A stretch of DNA of 60,530 nt from JBAYGJ01 sp041649335 (GTDB lineage Bacteria; Patescibacteriota; Patescibacteriia; UBA10025; JAHIVO01), in the NCBI GenBank assembly GCA_041649335.1, contig JBAZNF010000003.1:1-60530 (forward strand). The letters are read 5' to 3'. A model generated the notes under the pieces. That model was not told the DNA's origin. It did not search any database and worked only from the letters and a program-made list of their open reading frames with translations. The first letter of the stretch is position 1. Each line of letters starts with the position of its first letter. Below, in pieces: positions 8,418-15,674 of the stretch. The translations under genes and the position numbers were made by a program.

Positions 8418-8714
8418 TTACATTCCCGGCAGGTTAAATCCTGGCATACTCTGCATTTTTTGGGCCATCACGCGCTGCACCTTTTTTACGGCATCATTAA
8501 CAGCTTCGCGGGCATAGCTTTCAAGTTTTTCTTTTGACTCTACGTTCAGCAAAGACGGGTCTATCTGCGCAGATAGGACCTCCTGGTTGCCATCCATGAC
8601 GATGCTGACTTTCCCGCCGCCCCCCTCGCCGACGACCGATTCCTGGCTTAGCATTTCTTTCATCTGGTTAGCCTGGTCCCGGAGTTCTTTGAGCTGTTTA
8701 ATTTTATCGAACAT
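8418..8714 (-). CDS. ybaB: nucleoid-associated protein YbaB/EbfC
   Basis: A small (98 residue) DNA-binding protein of the YbaB/EbfC family that forms tweezer-like dimers. A helical N-terminus rich in Lys/Gln and Glu (FDKIKQLKELRDQANQMKEM) is followed by a beta region (KVSIVMDGNQEVLSAQIDPS) and a C-terminal helix. It sits between dnaB (five-base gap) and recR (two-base gap). The AT-rich start region has no Shine-Dalgarno. Confidence 0.93.
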   Translation of the reverse strand: MFDKIKQLKELRDQANQMKEMLSQESVVGEGGGGKVSIVMDGNQEVLSAQIDPSLLNVESKEKLESYAREAVNDAVKKVQRVMAQKMQSMPGFNLPGM

Positions 8715-8719
8715 ATTTT

Positions 8720-10081
8720 TTAAAATGACGGTTCGTTGTCTATTTTACGTTCAAGATTCTTGAAACTGACCTTATTTTCGTCGAAGTACAGCTGGATCAT
8801 GCCCGTGGGGCCGTTCCGGTGTTTGGCGATATGGATCTCGGCGATGTTTCTCCTGGCCGGGTCCAGGTCCTTTTTGTAAATCGCTTCACGGTAGATGAAC
8901 ATGACCACGTCCGCGTCCTGTTCGATGGATCCTGATTCCCGCAGGTCAGCCAGTTTCGGGATGGGGGGCTGGCGCGACTCGACGGCCCGGGACAGCTGGG
9001 ACAGGGCGATGACCGGGACATTAAGTTCGCGGGCGATCGCCTTTAGTGAACGGGTGATTTCACTGATTTCCTGAACGCGGTTTTCTGTGCCGGTGGAGCC
9101 CTGCATCAACTGCAGGTAATCAAGGACAATGAGACCCAGATGGTGTTCTGACTGGAGGCGCCTGGCTTTGGTGCGGATTTCCATGGCATTAGCCGTCGCG
9201 GAATCGTCGATGAATATCGGCGCTTCTGACAGAACGCCCATGGCATGTCCGATGTTGGTGAAGTCTTCATCCTCTGACAGCCGTCCGGTGCGCATTTTCC
9301 ACAGTTCAACGTTTGCCTGGGAGCAGAGCAGACGGTCGACCAGCTGTTCCTTTGACATTTCCAAACTGAAGATGCCGACCGGTATTTTGGAGTTGACCGC
9401 CACCTGACGGGCGATATCCAGCGCTAACGTGGTTTTACCTACCGACGGACGAGCCGCGACAATGACCAGGTCTGATTTCTGCAGGCCGGCCAGGATATTG
9501 TCCAAATCCGCATAGCCGGTGGGGATACCCCGTAACTTGCCGGAATCACGGTGCAGTTCATCAATACGGTCGAAGGCTTCGGTCAGGATTGATTTAATGG
9601 GGATGAAATTTTGCTTCAGGTATTTTTGTGAAACCCCGAAAATCTGCTGTTCGGCCCTGTCCAGCAATTCTTCGATTTTGTCCGTTTCTTGGTATCCGAG
9701 GCTGGTGATTTCTGACGCCGCGTTAAGCAGCCGGCGTAGGGTGGATTTTTTTTGGACGATCTGGGCGTAATTGAAGACATGTGAAGAGCTCGGAATGGAG
9801 TTGGCCAGGCTGGCCAAAAAACTGCGTCCGCCGATCAATTCAAGCTGTCCGCGTTCCTGCAGTTTGTTTGCCAATGAGACGACGTCGATCGGTTCACGTT
9901 TGTCATACAGGTCGACCATCGCCTCAAAAATGATGCCATTGCTGTCTTTGTAGAAGTCTTCGGGCCGGATCAGGTCGGCAATTTTGGTGATGGCGTCCTT
10001 GTCGATCAACAGCGAACCAAGGACAGACTGTTCCGCTTCTAGGTTTTGCGGGGGGAGTTTGGTGATTTGGTCGGTGGCCAT
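8720..10081 (-). CDS. dnaB: replicative DNA helicase DnaB
   Basis: Hexameric helicase that unwinds DNA at the fork. The 453 residues are the normal length. The N-terminal domain begins LPPQNLEAEQSVLGSLLID; the RecA-like motor has Walker A ARPSVGKTTLALD, Walker B IVLDYLQLM and motif H4 near LADLRESGSIEQDADVVMFI. First gene of the leftward operon with ybaB and recR. The ATG lies about 25 bases downstream of a predicted transcription start and has no Shine-Dalgarno. Confidence 0.97.
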   Translation of the reverse strand: MATDQITKLPPQNLEAEQSVLGSLLIDKDAITKIADLIRPEDFYKDSNGIIFEAMVDLYDKREPIDVVSLANKLQERGQLELIGGRSFLASLANSIPSSSHVFNYAQIVQKKSTLRRLLNAASEITSLGYQETDKIEELLDRAEQQIFGVSQKYLKQNFIPIKSILTEAFDRIDELHRDSGKLRGIPTGYADLDNILAGLQKSDLVIVAARPSVGKTTLALDIARQVAVNSKIPVGIFSLEMSKEQLVDRLLCSQANVELWKMRTGRLSEDEDFTNIGHAMGVLSEAPIFIDDSATANAMEIRTKARRLQSEHHLGLIVLDYLQLMQGSTGTENRVQEISEITRSLKAIARELNVPVIALSQLSRAVESRQPPIPKLADLRESGSIEQDADVVMFIYREAIYKKDLDPARRNIAEIHIAKHRNGPTGMIQLYFDENKVSFKNLERKIDNEPSF

Positions 10082-10113
10082 GGGGCGGTTATTAGTGAAA
10101 AAACAGTGAGTAT

Positions 10114-10142
10114 ATTGTACCCCTTGCTGTCATGCTTTTCAA
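10114..10142 (-). promoter_or_regulatory. promoter of dnaB-ybaB-recR
   Basis: On the minus strand: TTGAAA, 17 bases, TACAAT. The predicted start lies about 25 bases before the dnaB ATG. Confidence 0.75.
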
Positions 10143-10234
10143 GGGATTTATTAGTCAGATACTGTGCACACCTTGTCCACTTGTCCTACCTTGCACCAGG
10201 TCTGAGCCGGGGGTAAGTACGAAGATATTGGGAA

Positions 10235-10263
10235 TTGACAAGAAGCATATACTATTTTAGTAT
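10235..10263 (+). promoter_or_regulatory. candidate promoter of the 70-residue gene at 10332
   Basis: TTGACA, 17 bases, TAGTAT (4 of 6 at the -10). A second TTGACA begins at 10263 without a good -10. The predicted leader is about 60 bases. Confidence 0.5.
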
Positions 10264-10331
10264 TGACATATACATTTGAAAATTGTTCCATTCTTGTTCG
10301 CTTTTTTAGTGTCATAACCAAGGAGGTGTGT

Positions 10332-10544
10332 ATGGCACGAATTCGTGTAATTGAGCCTGGAGTAGAGCTTCGAGGGAAGCCCGGTCATCAGGAACTGTTC
10401 AGCCGGCCGCTCGGTAAAGTGATCGGCACTGAGGGTCGGGATGGTCATTGGTCTGGCCCGAGCGATAGTGGTGATACTATCGTGGCCGGTTCTCCGAGAG
10501 ATCTTCGCGATCTTCAGAAGCAGGATTCTGATCTCAACTTCTAG
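10332..10544 (+). CDS. hypothetical small protein (70 aa)
   Basis: Not a family I recognise. The 70 residues are hydrophilic, rich in Gly, Asp, Arg and Ser, with no membrane segment or Cys; the second half (RDGHWSGPSDSGDT) looks flexible. The start is set by a strong AAGGAGG seven bases before the ATG, unlike the core genes nearby. Promoter upstream, intrinsic terminator downstream: a self-contained unit, like the accessory small genes at 48-54 kb. Confidence 0.65.
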   Translation: MARIRVIEPGVELRGKPGHQELFSRPLGKVIGTEGRDGHWSGPSDSGDTIVAGSPRDLRDLQKQDSDLNF

Positions 10545-10565
10545 AGCTTATGGCTCAATGTACAT

Positions 10566-10596
10566 CCGGGACGGTTTGACCGCCCCGGTTTTTTTT
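10566..10596 (+). terminator. intrinsic terminator after the gene at 10332
   Basis: Stem CCGGGACGG/CCGCCCCGG with one mismatch, loop TTTGA, then T8. Confidence 0.85.
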
Positions 10597-10597
10597 A

Positions 10598-10626
10598 TTG
10601 ACTTACTACATGTGAGCCGTTAGAAT
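10598..10626 (+). promoter_or_regulatory. promoter of the gene at 10655
   Basis: TTGACT, 17 bases, TAGAAT. It starts right after the T-run of the preceding terminator, so the two transcription units are packed end to end. Confidence 0.75.
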
Positions 10627-10654
10627 GGATGTTGCTTGAATGGGAGCTAGGAAT

Positions 10655-10924
10655 ATGGCACATAGTGACAAATCAGAACCTTTTACTTGTCAGTCTGCTG
10701 AACTTATCCGCTGGATCGCTGTATACCGGTTGAAGCACGGGATCAATCCTATCGCCGGTCCAGCACCCGAGCTTTCCTGTACGATGCATGGGGAGGGTCT
10801 CAATCTACTCCGACAGTTGATTTTAACAGAGCAAGGGACCGGATGCTGGCAGGAGCTCATAAACGATTTTGACAGCGAGCTGCTGCAGCTGGTGCTAGAT
10901 GCCAGAGGTAAGTTATGCAATTAA
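10655..10924 (+). CDS. hypothetical small protein (89 aa)
   Basis: No recognised family. 89 residues, probably helical and cytoplasmic, with four Cys (FTCQS, LSCTM, GCWQE, KLCN) and no membrane segment. The ATG at 10655 is preferred over one 15 bases upstream because AGGA precedes it at good distance and the promoter predicts a start near 10633. Its own promoter lies upstream and a terminator overlaps its stop codon. Confidence 0.6.
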   Translation: MAHSDKSEPFTCQSAELIRWIAVYRLKHGINPIAGPAPELSCTMHGEGLNLLRQLILTEQGTGCWQELINDFDSELLQLVLDARGKLCN

Positions 10925-10954
10925 ACCGTTGGGTTTTCTCCAGCGGTTTTTTTT
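10924..10954 (+). terminator. intrinsic terminator after the gene at 10655
   Basis: Stem AACCGTTGG/CCAGCGGTT (with a G-U pair) and T8; it overlaps the stop codon. Confidence 0.85.
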
Positions 10955-11070
10955 AAAAAGATAAAAAGCATTTTCCTGTCCGCCGAAGGTAGTACGTACC
11001 CCTTCATTTTGTCAGGGCAGGCGGGGTTTCATATTTTTCTTAAAGCAAAAACGCCTTGCAATTTGAAGGC

Positions 11071-11394
11071 GTCCTTACTGTGAGCCGTGCAGGGATCGGG
11101 TGCTGGGCAGCGCCACATGCTGCGCTTGCTCGCATGTGTCGACGCTCACCTCTGGTTCGCTTCTGCCCTTCGATCCCTGTTTTGCTTATGGATTATATGT
11201 GCAAAGTAAAAACACCTTGCTGATTAGAAGGTGTCCTTACTGTGAGCCGTGCAGGGATCGGGTGCTGGGCAGCGCCACATGCTGCGCTTGCTCGCATGTG
11301 TCGACGCTCACCTTCGGCTCGCTTCTGCCCTTCGATCCCTGTTTTGCTTATGGATTATATGTGCAAAGTAAAAACACCTTGCTGATTAGAAGGT
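11071..11394. repeat. two 162-bp tandem copies of the tRNA-Lys 3' flank with a palindromic module
   Basis: Period exactly 162 bases: copies at 11071-11232 and 11233-11394, and a third begins at 11395 and becomes the real tRNA-Lys. Read on the minus strand, each unit holds a palindromic module, the last 18 bases of tRNA-Lys (11081-11098 and 11243-11260) and a hairpin plus T-run like the tRNA terminator. The module has outer arms AGGGATCG/CGATCCCT, inner arms GGGCAG/CTGCCC and a central CACATGC/GCATGTG hairpin. The region 10955-11404 has no other support for a gene. Confidence 0.9.
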
Positions 11395-11397
11395 GTC
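11367..11397 (-). terminator. intrinsic terminator of tRNA-Lys
   Basis: Minus strand: ACACCTTC/GAAGGTGT-type hairpin followed by TTTTTAC, just past the tRNA 3' end. Near-copies occur at about 11205-11235 and 11045-11072 in the tandem repeat. Confidence 0.7.
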
Positions 11398-11404
11398 CTT
11401 ACTG

Positions 11405-11477
11405 TGAGCCGTGCAGGGATCGAACCTGCGACACCCTGCTTAAAAGGCAGGTGCTCTACCAACTGAGCTAACGGCCC
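11405..11477 (-). tRNA. tRNA-Lys (anticodon TTT)
   Basis: Minus-strand sequence of 73 bases folds as a cloverleaf: acceptor GGGCCGT/ACGGCTC with one G-T pair, D-arm AGCTCAGTTGGTAGAGC, anticodon stem CCTGC/GCAGG around loop CTTTTAA, and T-arm GCAGGTTCGATCCCTGC. Discriminator A; CCA is not encoded (CAG follows). Its 3' end is the source of the tandem fragments to the left and its 5' end of the fragments to the right. Confidence 0.95.
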
Positions 11478-11518
11478 AAGTGTATTAGTTTTATTTTTTT
11501 TGTTTGGGGTGCTCTTCC

Positions 11519-11583
11519 TGGGCAGCGCCACATGCTGCGCTTGCTCGCATGTGTCGACGCTCACTTTCGGCTCGCTTCTGCCC
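11519..11583. repeat. further copy of the palindromic module
   Basis: A 65-base copy of the GGGCAG...CTGCCC module from the 162-bp repeats, with the central CACATGC/GCATGTG hairpin, here on the 5' side of tRNA-Lys and without the flanking terminator. Confidence 0.85.
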
Positions 11584-11599
11584 GCCGCCTGTGGCGGCC

Positions 11600-11700
11600 C
11601 AACTGAGCTAACGGCCCAAGTGTAATATTAATCTTTGGCGTATCTTATGGCCCGGCCAACTGCCTGCCCCGCCGAAAAGCGGGGGACTAACGGCCCAGGT
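11600..11700 (-). repeat. duplicated and interrupted 5' fragments of tRNA-Lys
   Basis: 11600-11624 repeats the 25 bases at 11460-11484, the D-arm, acceptor strand and upstream flank of tRNA-Lys. 11654-11697 is a further copy in which the D-arm is split by a GC-rich hairpin (CCCCGC/GCGGGG). Neither can make a tRNA. The rest of 11701-11761 shows nothing I can name. Confidence 0.75.
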
Positions 11701-11761
11701 AGTAAATAATACACGAATAGTAACAAAAACTTCATTTTGTTGCAATAGTAGCGATTCAGGC

Positions 11762-11790
11762 TTGACAAAAGGCTTAGGATAAGCTAAGAT
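11762..11790 (+). promoter_or_regulatory. promoter upstream of the small-peptide/pilin genes
   Basis: TTGACA, 17 bases, TAAGAT. It predicts a leader of about 90 bases before the 29-residue ORF. Confidence 0.7.
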
Positions 11791-11830
11791 TGGACGTTCT
11801 TTATCAATTAGGGGTATAACCGGCCGAATA

Positions 11831-11859
11831 TTGCGGAAATTGGAGAAATAGTATATACT
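11831..11859 (+). promoter_or_regulatory. second candidate promoter for the small-peptide/pilin genes
   Basis: TTGCGG, 17 bases, TATACT, 28 bases before the small ORF at 11887. Confidence 0.5.
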
Positions 11860-11886
11860 TAAGCCACAATTATTAAGAGTTTATTT

Positions 11887-11976
11887 ATGAGCTTATCAGG
11901 TGGCGGAGTATTCGTCCTAATCCTACTTATCGCATTTGGTGCGTTTTTCTACTTCTATACAAAGAAGAAATTTTAA
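11887..11976 (+). CDS. 29-residue single-membrane-segment peptide
   Basis: A very short ORF: a Gly-rich N-terminus (MSLSGGGVF), one hydrophobic segment of about 16 residues and a basic aromatic tail ending FYFYTKKKF. Such hydrophobic peptides with a Lys tail insert in the membrane with the tail inside. It lies between two candidate promoters and the pilin-like gene, 32 bases away, so the two are probably co-transcribed. The function is unknown; an accessory role in pilin assembly is only a guess from position. Confidence 0.5.
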   Translation: MSLSGGGVFVLILLIAFGAFFYFYTKKKF

Positions 11977-12008
11977 TAAATAAATCCTTCTTCGAAAGGG
12001 GGTGTACT

Positions 12009-12362
12009 ATGAACAAAAAGATCGTATATGCCGTAACTGTTTTGGCGGCCATGGCATTGCCGTTTGTCGCCTCAGCTGTCACGGTAAACCCGAATCTGGG
12101 CCCGACCTTTGGTCTCGGTACCGCTGATCTCGAATCAACGGTCATCAAGATCATCCAGTGGGTGCTCGGTTTCCTCGGTTTAATCGCAGTCATCATCATC
12201 CTTTACGGTGGTTTCGTATGGATGACCGCAGCCGGAAACGAAGAAAAAGTCTCTTCCGCGAAGAAGATTATTGGCGCCGCGGTAGTCGGCTTAATCGTCA
12301 TCCTGCTCGCCTGGGCGATTGTCACCTTTGTCATCAACCAGTCGAATAAGGTAATTACATAA
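12009..12362 (+). CDS. TrbC/VirB2-like pilin protein
   Basis: A 117-residue protein with a cleavable-looking signal sequence (hydrophobic 5-20, ending VASAV), then two hydrophobic segments (about 45-68 and 86-108) separated by a short charged loop with AAGNEEKVSSAKK. This two-helix hairpin is the layout of TrbC/VirB2 pilins of type IV secretion/conjugation systems. Small VirB2-like proteins are common in CPR genomes without a full secretion system. A strong AGGGGGTG precedes the ATG, suggesting high expression. A terminator follows. Confidence 0.75.
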   Translation: MNKKIVYAVTVLAAMALPFVASAVTVNPNLGPTFGLGTADLESTVIKIIQWVLGFLGLIAVIIILYGGFVWMTAAGNEEKVSSAKKIIGAAVVGLIVILLAWAIVTFVINQSNKVIT

Positions 12363-12423
12363 ATTCCCAGATAGTTATCAGATGTTTTCGCGATAACATT
12401 CTGAAGTTTATATACAAAGCATT

Positions 12424-12445
12424 AACGGCCATTCCGGCCGTTTTT
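12424..12445 (+). terminator. intrinsic terminator after the pilin-like gene
   Basis: Stem AACGGCC/GGCCGTT, loop ATTCC, then T5. Confidence 0.8.
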
Positions 12446-12482
12446 GCTATACCAGAGGAAAATCGTATGTCCGTGGGATATC

Positions 12483-12511
12483 TTGGTGTTTCTCTTAAAA
12501 AATGTTATAAT
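12483..12511 (+). promoter_or_regulatory. promoter of asnS
   Basis: TTGGTG, 17 bases, perfect TATAAT. The predicted start is only about 6 bases before the asnS ATG, so the mRNA would be nearly leaderless. Confidence 0.75.
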
Positions 12512-12524
12512 ATCGGCATACCAT

Positions 12525-13820
12525 ATGCCAATTATCAGGATAGCCGAGGCAGGTAAAAATGTCGGCCAAACGGTCACCATCCAGGGCTGGGTTGCGAATC
12601 TGCGATCCAGCGGTAAAATTGTGTTTTGGCAGCTCCGGGACGGATCGGCCGGACTGCTTCAGTGCGTGATAACTCCCCAAGGCGTTCCGGAGAGTGATTT
12701 TTCGCTCGCAAAAACCGCCAGCATTGAATCTTCAGTCACCGTAACCGGGACTGTAAAAGCTGAGCCGCGTTCACCGGGCGGTTTTGAACTGGCTGCGTCC
12801 GGTCTTACCGTAGTGCAAAAATCAGAGGATTACCCGATCGGCAAAAAAGAGCACGGGCCGGATTTTTTATTGGATAACCGTCACCTGTGGGTGCGTTCTC
12901 CGCGCCAGGCGGCAATCTTGCGCATCCGTGATACGGTCATTTGGTCGCTACGCGAATTTTTCCGCAATGAAGGGTTCGTCATGACTGATACGCCGATCCT
13001 GACCCCGACTTCCTGCGAAGGCACGACAACGCTGTTCAAGACGGATTATTTCGGCGAACCGGCGTATTTGTCGCAGTCAGGCCAGCTGTACCTGGAAGCA
13101 TTATGCATGTCATTGGGAAAAGTGTACGATTTCGGGCCGACGTTCCGCGCGGAAAAGTCAAAGACGCGCCGCCACCTGACGGAGTTCTGGATGCTGGATG
13201 CGGAAATGGCTTTTATGGGCCTGGACGAGAGCATGGCCATCCAGGAAAAAATGATCATGTACGTAGTGCAAAAAGTTTTAGCCGAGCGTCAGACTGAGCT
13301 GGGATTGCTCAACCGTGACTTGGCGCCGTTGAAAAAAGTGCAGGCGCCGTTCATCCGCATGACGTATGATGAGGCCCTTGTGAAGCTGAAAGAGCTGGGG
13401 TCGGATATTACCTGGGGCACCGATCTGGGCAATGATGATGAGACTATCCTGACAAAAGCATTCGACCGCCCCATATTCATTACCAGGTATCCGGTAGACA
13501 TCAAGGCGTTTTACATGAAACCCGATCCGGAGAACCCGAAAGTCGCCCTGTGCGCCGACCTGCTGGCGCCAGAAGGATACGGCGAGGTCATCGGCGGATC
13601 ACAGCGTATAGATGACCTGGAACTCCTGGAGCAACGCATCAAGGAACACAAGCTCAAACGTGCTGACTTCGAATGGTACCTGGATTTGCGGCGGTACGGC
13701 TCGGTACCGCATGCCGGATTCGGCATCGGACTGGAACGGACCGTCACCTGGATGTGCGGACTTGACCATGTCCGCGAGACCATCCCGTTCCCGAGGCTTA
13801 TTAACCGTTTACGCCCATGA
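12525..13820 (+). CDS. asnS: asparaginyl-tRNA synthetase
   Basis: Charges tRNA-Asn; class II aminoacyl-tRNA synthetase of 431 residues. An N-terminal OB-fold (VTIQGWVANLRSSGKIVFWQ) precedes the catalytic domain: TPILTPTSCEGTTTLF, AYLSQSGQLYLEA, motif 2 FRAEKSKTRRHLTEFW and motif 3 GFGIGLERTV, ending IPFPRLINRL. These choose AsnRS over AspRS. The ATG at 12525 fits the OB-fold start and lies after TATAAT; upstream in-frame starts would precede the promoter. It overlaps the next ORF by four bases (ATGA). Confidence 0.96.
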   Translation: MPIIRIAEAGKNVGQTVTIQGWVANLRSSGKIVFWQLRDGSAGLLQCVITPQGVPESDFSLAKTASIESSVTVTGTVKAEPRSPGGFELAASGLTVVQKSEDYPIGKKEHGPDFLLDNRHLWVRSPRQAAILRIRDTVIWSLREFFRNEGFVMTDTPILTPTSCEGTTTLFKTDYFGEPAYLSQSGQLYLEALCMSLGKVYDFGPTFRAEKSKTRRHLTEFWMLDAEMAFMGLDESMAIQEKMIMYVVQKVLAERQTELGLLNRDLAPLKKVQAPFIRMTYDEALVKLKELGSDITWGTDLGNDDETILTKAFDRPIFITRYPVDIKAFYMKPDPENPKVALCADLLAPEGYGEVIGGSQRIDDLELLEQRIKEHKLKRADFEWYLDLRRYGSVPHAGFGIGLERTVTWMCGLDHVRETIPFPRLINRLRP

Positions 13821-14209
13821 GTAGGCATGACCAGCGCGGCGTTTCCATGATGGCTATCATCCTGTTCGGGACCCTGTCCCTCTCGGTGGTGCTGCTGAAT
13901 GCCATTGCCATCAATATCGATCAGAATACACACGCGCAAAGCGGAAGAAAAACCGCTGTCGGTTTCTGCGGACAACCGCACCCGAACCTGCCGGCCGGGT
14001 GCCAGGTCAGCGAGGTGTATAACTGCGGGGACCATTATTTGTTAAAAAATAACTGTCTGGGAACTGGCGATATTGTTCTGGATATCAACGGGAAGTTTGT
14101 CAATTGGTGCGGTTACGCGTCGCTTGACGGTCCGGCGACCAGTTGCCAGGCGTACTGGCGCGATGCAAAAGGGCAAGACTGCCGGCTGACTAAAAATTTA
14201 TGCATATGA
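13817..14209 (+). CDS. anchored Cys-rich exported protein, unknown function
   Basis: 130 residues: a short cytoplasmic tail (MSRHDQRGVS), one membrane segment (about 10-30) and an extracytoplasmic part with about eight Cys (FCGQ, GCQV, YNCGD, NNCLG, WCGY, SCQAY, DCRL, LCI). The even number and external location suggest disulfides. The start overlaps asnS by four bases and the next gene overlaps its end by ten, so asnS and three surface-protein genes look translationally coupled. The DQRGV start recurs in the next gene. No family recognised. Confidence 0.7.
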   Translation: MSRHDQRGVSMMAIILFGTLSLSVVLLNAIAINIDQNTHAQSGRKTAVGFCGQPHPNLPAGCQVSEVYNCGDHYLLKNNCLGTGDIVLDINGKFVNWCGYASLDGPATSCQAYWRDAKGQDCRLTKNLCI

Positions 14210-14799
14210 CAATGAAAATACGAGACCAGCGGGGCGTTACGACTTTTTGGGGCATCTCCATCATCCTGATGGTGGTGACAGTCGTTGTTTTTGTTTTTTA
14301 TATCCTGTATTTTTTCTGGATCGAAAATCCGGTGCCGACATCCCAAATCCTCATAGTCCGGGCGGTGCAGCACAAGGCTGTATCCATCCCGTCTAACGCG
14401 GCCGCCGCAGATTGGCTCACGTATGAAAACCCCGCCTATCACGTTTCGTTCCAATATCCTGACCAATACCAGGTCAGCGAGGATGACATTTATTACGATA
14501 CCAACGCCGGACACCTGATCACCCTGCGTGACGGGACGGCTGAGCAGTTCAATCTGCGTATTTTCGCGGTGGGCAGCGATGAGGACATTGCCAGTGCGCT
14601 GAAGCGCCTGACGAATATTGACCCGTCCATCTACCAGTCGTTTACGGAAAAAGTGGGCGGTCAGGAAGCGGTGATCTATCGCCAAAAGCCCGGCACACCG
14701 GATAATGACCAAATCTATTTCATCCATGAGGGGTACCTGTTCCAGGCGACGTACAACGTCAATACGGTGAAGATACTGTCTACATTTACTCTTTTATGA
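14200..14799 (+). CDS. membrane-anchored PsbP-like surface protein
   Basis: 199 residues: tail with DQRGVTT, a strong membrane segment (about 15-40), a short linker and a domain opening WLTYENPAYHVSFQYPDQY, the 'aromatic...YP..W/Y' pattern often annotated as PsbP-related in CPR surface proteins. The same domain appears in the genes at 14796, 35172 and 39444. It overlaps the preceding ORF by ten bases and the next by four. Several in-frame ATGs lie close together at the start, so the exact N-terminus is uncertain by a few residues. Confidence 0.7.
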   Translation: MHMTMKIRDQRGVTTFWGISIILMVVTVVVFVFYILYFFWIENPVPTSQILIVRAVQHKAVSIPSNAAAADWLTYENPAYHVSFQYPDQYQVSEDDIYYDTNAGHLITLRDGTAEQFNLRIFAVGSDEDIASALKRLTNIDPSIYQSFTEKVGGQEAVIYRQKPGTPDNDQIYFIHEGYLFQATYNVNTVKILSTFTLL

Positions 14800-15668
14800 A
14801 CCACAAAGGCTTTATCCCGATTGTCGCAGTCGCTATCCTGATTTCCGTCATGGCTATCGGCCTGGTTGGCGTGGCATGGTGGTATCACAGTGAAAAAGAA
14901 CTTGAACGCAACCGCATCTGCTGCGGCGGCACTGCCAACGTGAACGCGGACTCGAACGTGAATACGGCCGTACAGACGGTTTCCACGTGCGAGGCTGGGT
15001 GCCGGCAGTATGGCTATGAAGTTGGCCGGTGCGAAAGCGTCGGCAGCAGTTTTGACAGCCTGCAATTCCAGGAGGCGAACAAGGCCAGCCTGATCTCCAC
15101 TATTGCGAACATGGCGGTCCATGTCAGGGACTGCGACAAAGGCACTGAATACAGCGGCACGCCGGTGGTCGGCGCATGGGAGAATTGCTATTGCTTAAAA
15201 ACAAACGGTGCTTTAGTCACGCCGACCGACACCAATTCTGCGACAAATACGAATACGGCAATAGATACCACCGGGTGGAAGACGTATTCAAATACAGACT
15301 ATAATTACTTTATTAAATACCCTGCAAATCAATTTACGGAACCAGATATATCTGCTGCAAGAGTGCGTATTCAAAATTATTCATACCTAACAGATAAAAT
15401 ACGACTCGGAACAGGTGAATATTATTTAGAAATTTTTAATGATTATACCGGGGCGTGTAAAGAGATTATTACGGATTCTTATCTAACGACGTTTGGTAGT
15501 AAAACTGGTATGCGAGGGAATCGCATACCCGGTGGTGATGCGGGTGGTTTGGGAGTTTCAGGATGCGTTGAGTTTGGAGATAAAAAGTTAGTAGTTCAAA
15601 TTACGGGCGGGGATGATGATAAAAAACTTGTTGGGGAGATATTAGATACTCTCACTTTTACTAAATAA
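14796..15668 (+). CDS. membrane-anchored surface protein with RNRICCG motif and PsbP-like domain
   Basis: 290 residues. Tail MNHKGFIPI, membrane segment (about 6-29), then RNRICCG at 38-44, an Asn/Thr/Val-rich linker, a Cys-containing middle domain (STCEAGCRQYGY ... ENCYCLK), a second Asn/Thr linker and a C-terminal PsbP-like domain (WKTYSNTDYNYFIKYP). The membrane segment and RNRICCG are nearly repeated in the gene at 39444. The DNA becomes visibly AT-rich from about 15,280, exactly where the last domain begins, suggesting that this domain was joined from another source. Confidence 0.7.
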   Translation: MNHKGFIPIVAVAILISVMAIGLVGVAWWYHSEKELERNRICCGGTANVNADSNVNTAVQTVSTCEAGCRQYGYEVGRCESVGSSFDSLQFQEANKASLISTIANMAVHVRDCDKGTEYSGTPVVGAWENCYCLKTNGALVTPTDTNSATNTNTAIDTTGWKTYSNTDYNYFIKYPANQFTEPDISAARVRIQNYSYLTDKIRLGTGEYYLEIFNDYTGACKEIITDSYLTTFGSKTGMRGNRIPGGDAGGLGVSGCVEFGDKKLVVQITGGDDDKKLVGEILDTLTFTK

Positions 15669-15674
15669 TATTTC

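Noticed and set aside
8720..10300. Replication origin near dnaB
   Set aside because: No DnaA-box cluster or dnaA/dnaN gene was seen in the flanking gap, only a promoter.
11071..11394. CRISPR-like array
   Set aside because: The 162-bp units are adjacent tandem copies without spacers and contain tRNA pieces; no cas genes are present. No CRISPR array was seen anywhere in the window.
11100..11471. A 123-codon rightward open frame and an antisense 69-codon frame over the tRNA-Lys region
   Set aside because: Both consist of the 162-bp tandem repeat and tRNA sequence; their repeated peptide reflects the DNA repeat, and there are no ribosome sites.
12009..12362. Conjugative or type IV secretion locus
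   Set aside because: Only a VirB2-like subunit is present; no VirB4, VirD4 or relaxase gene occurs in the window.
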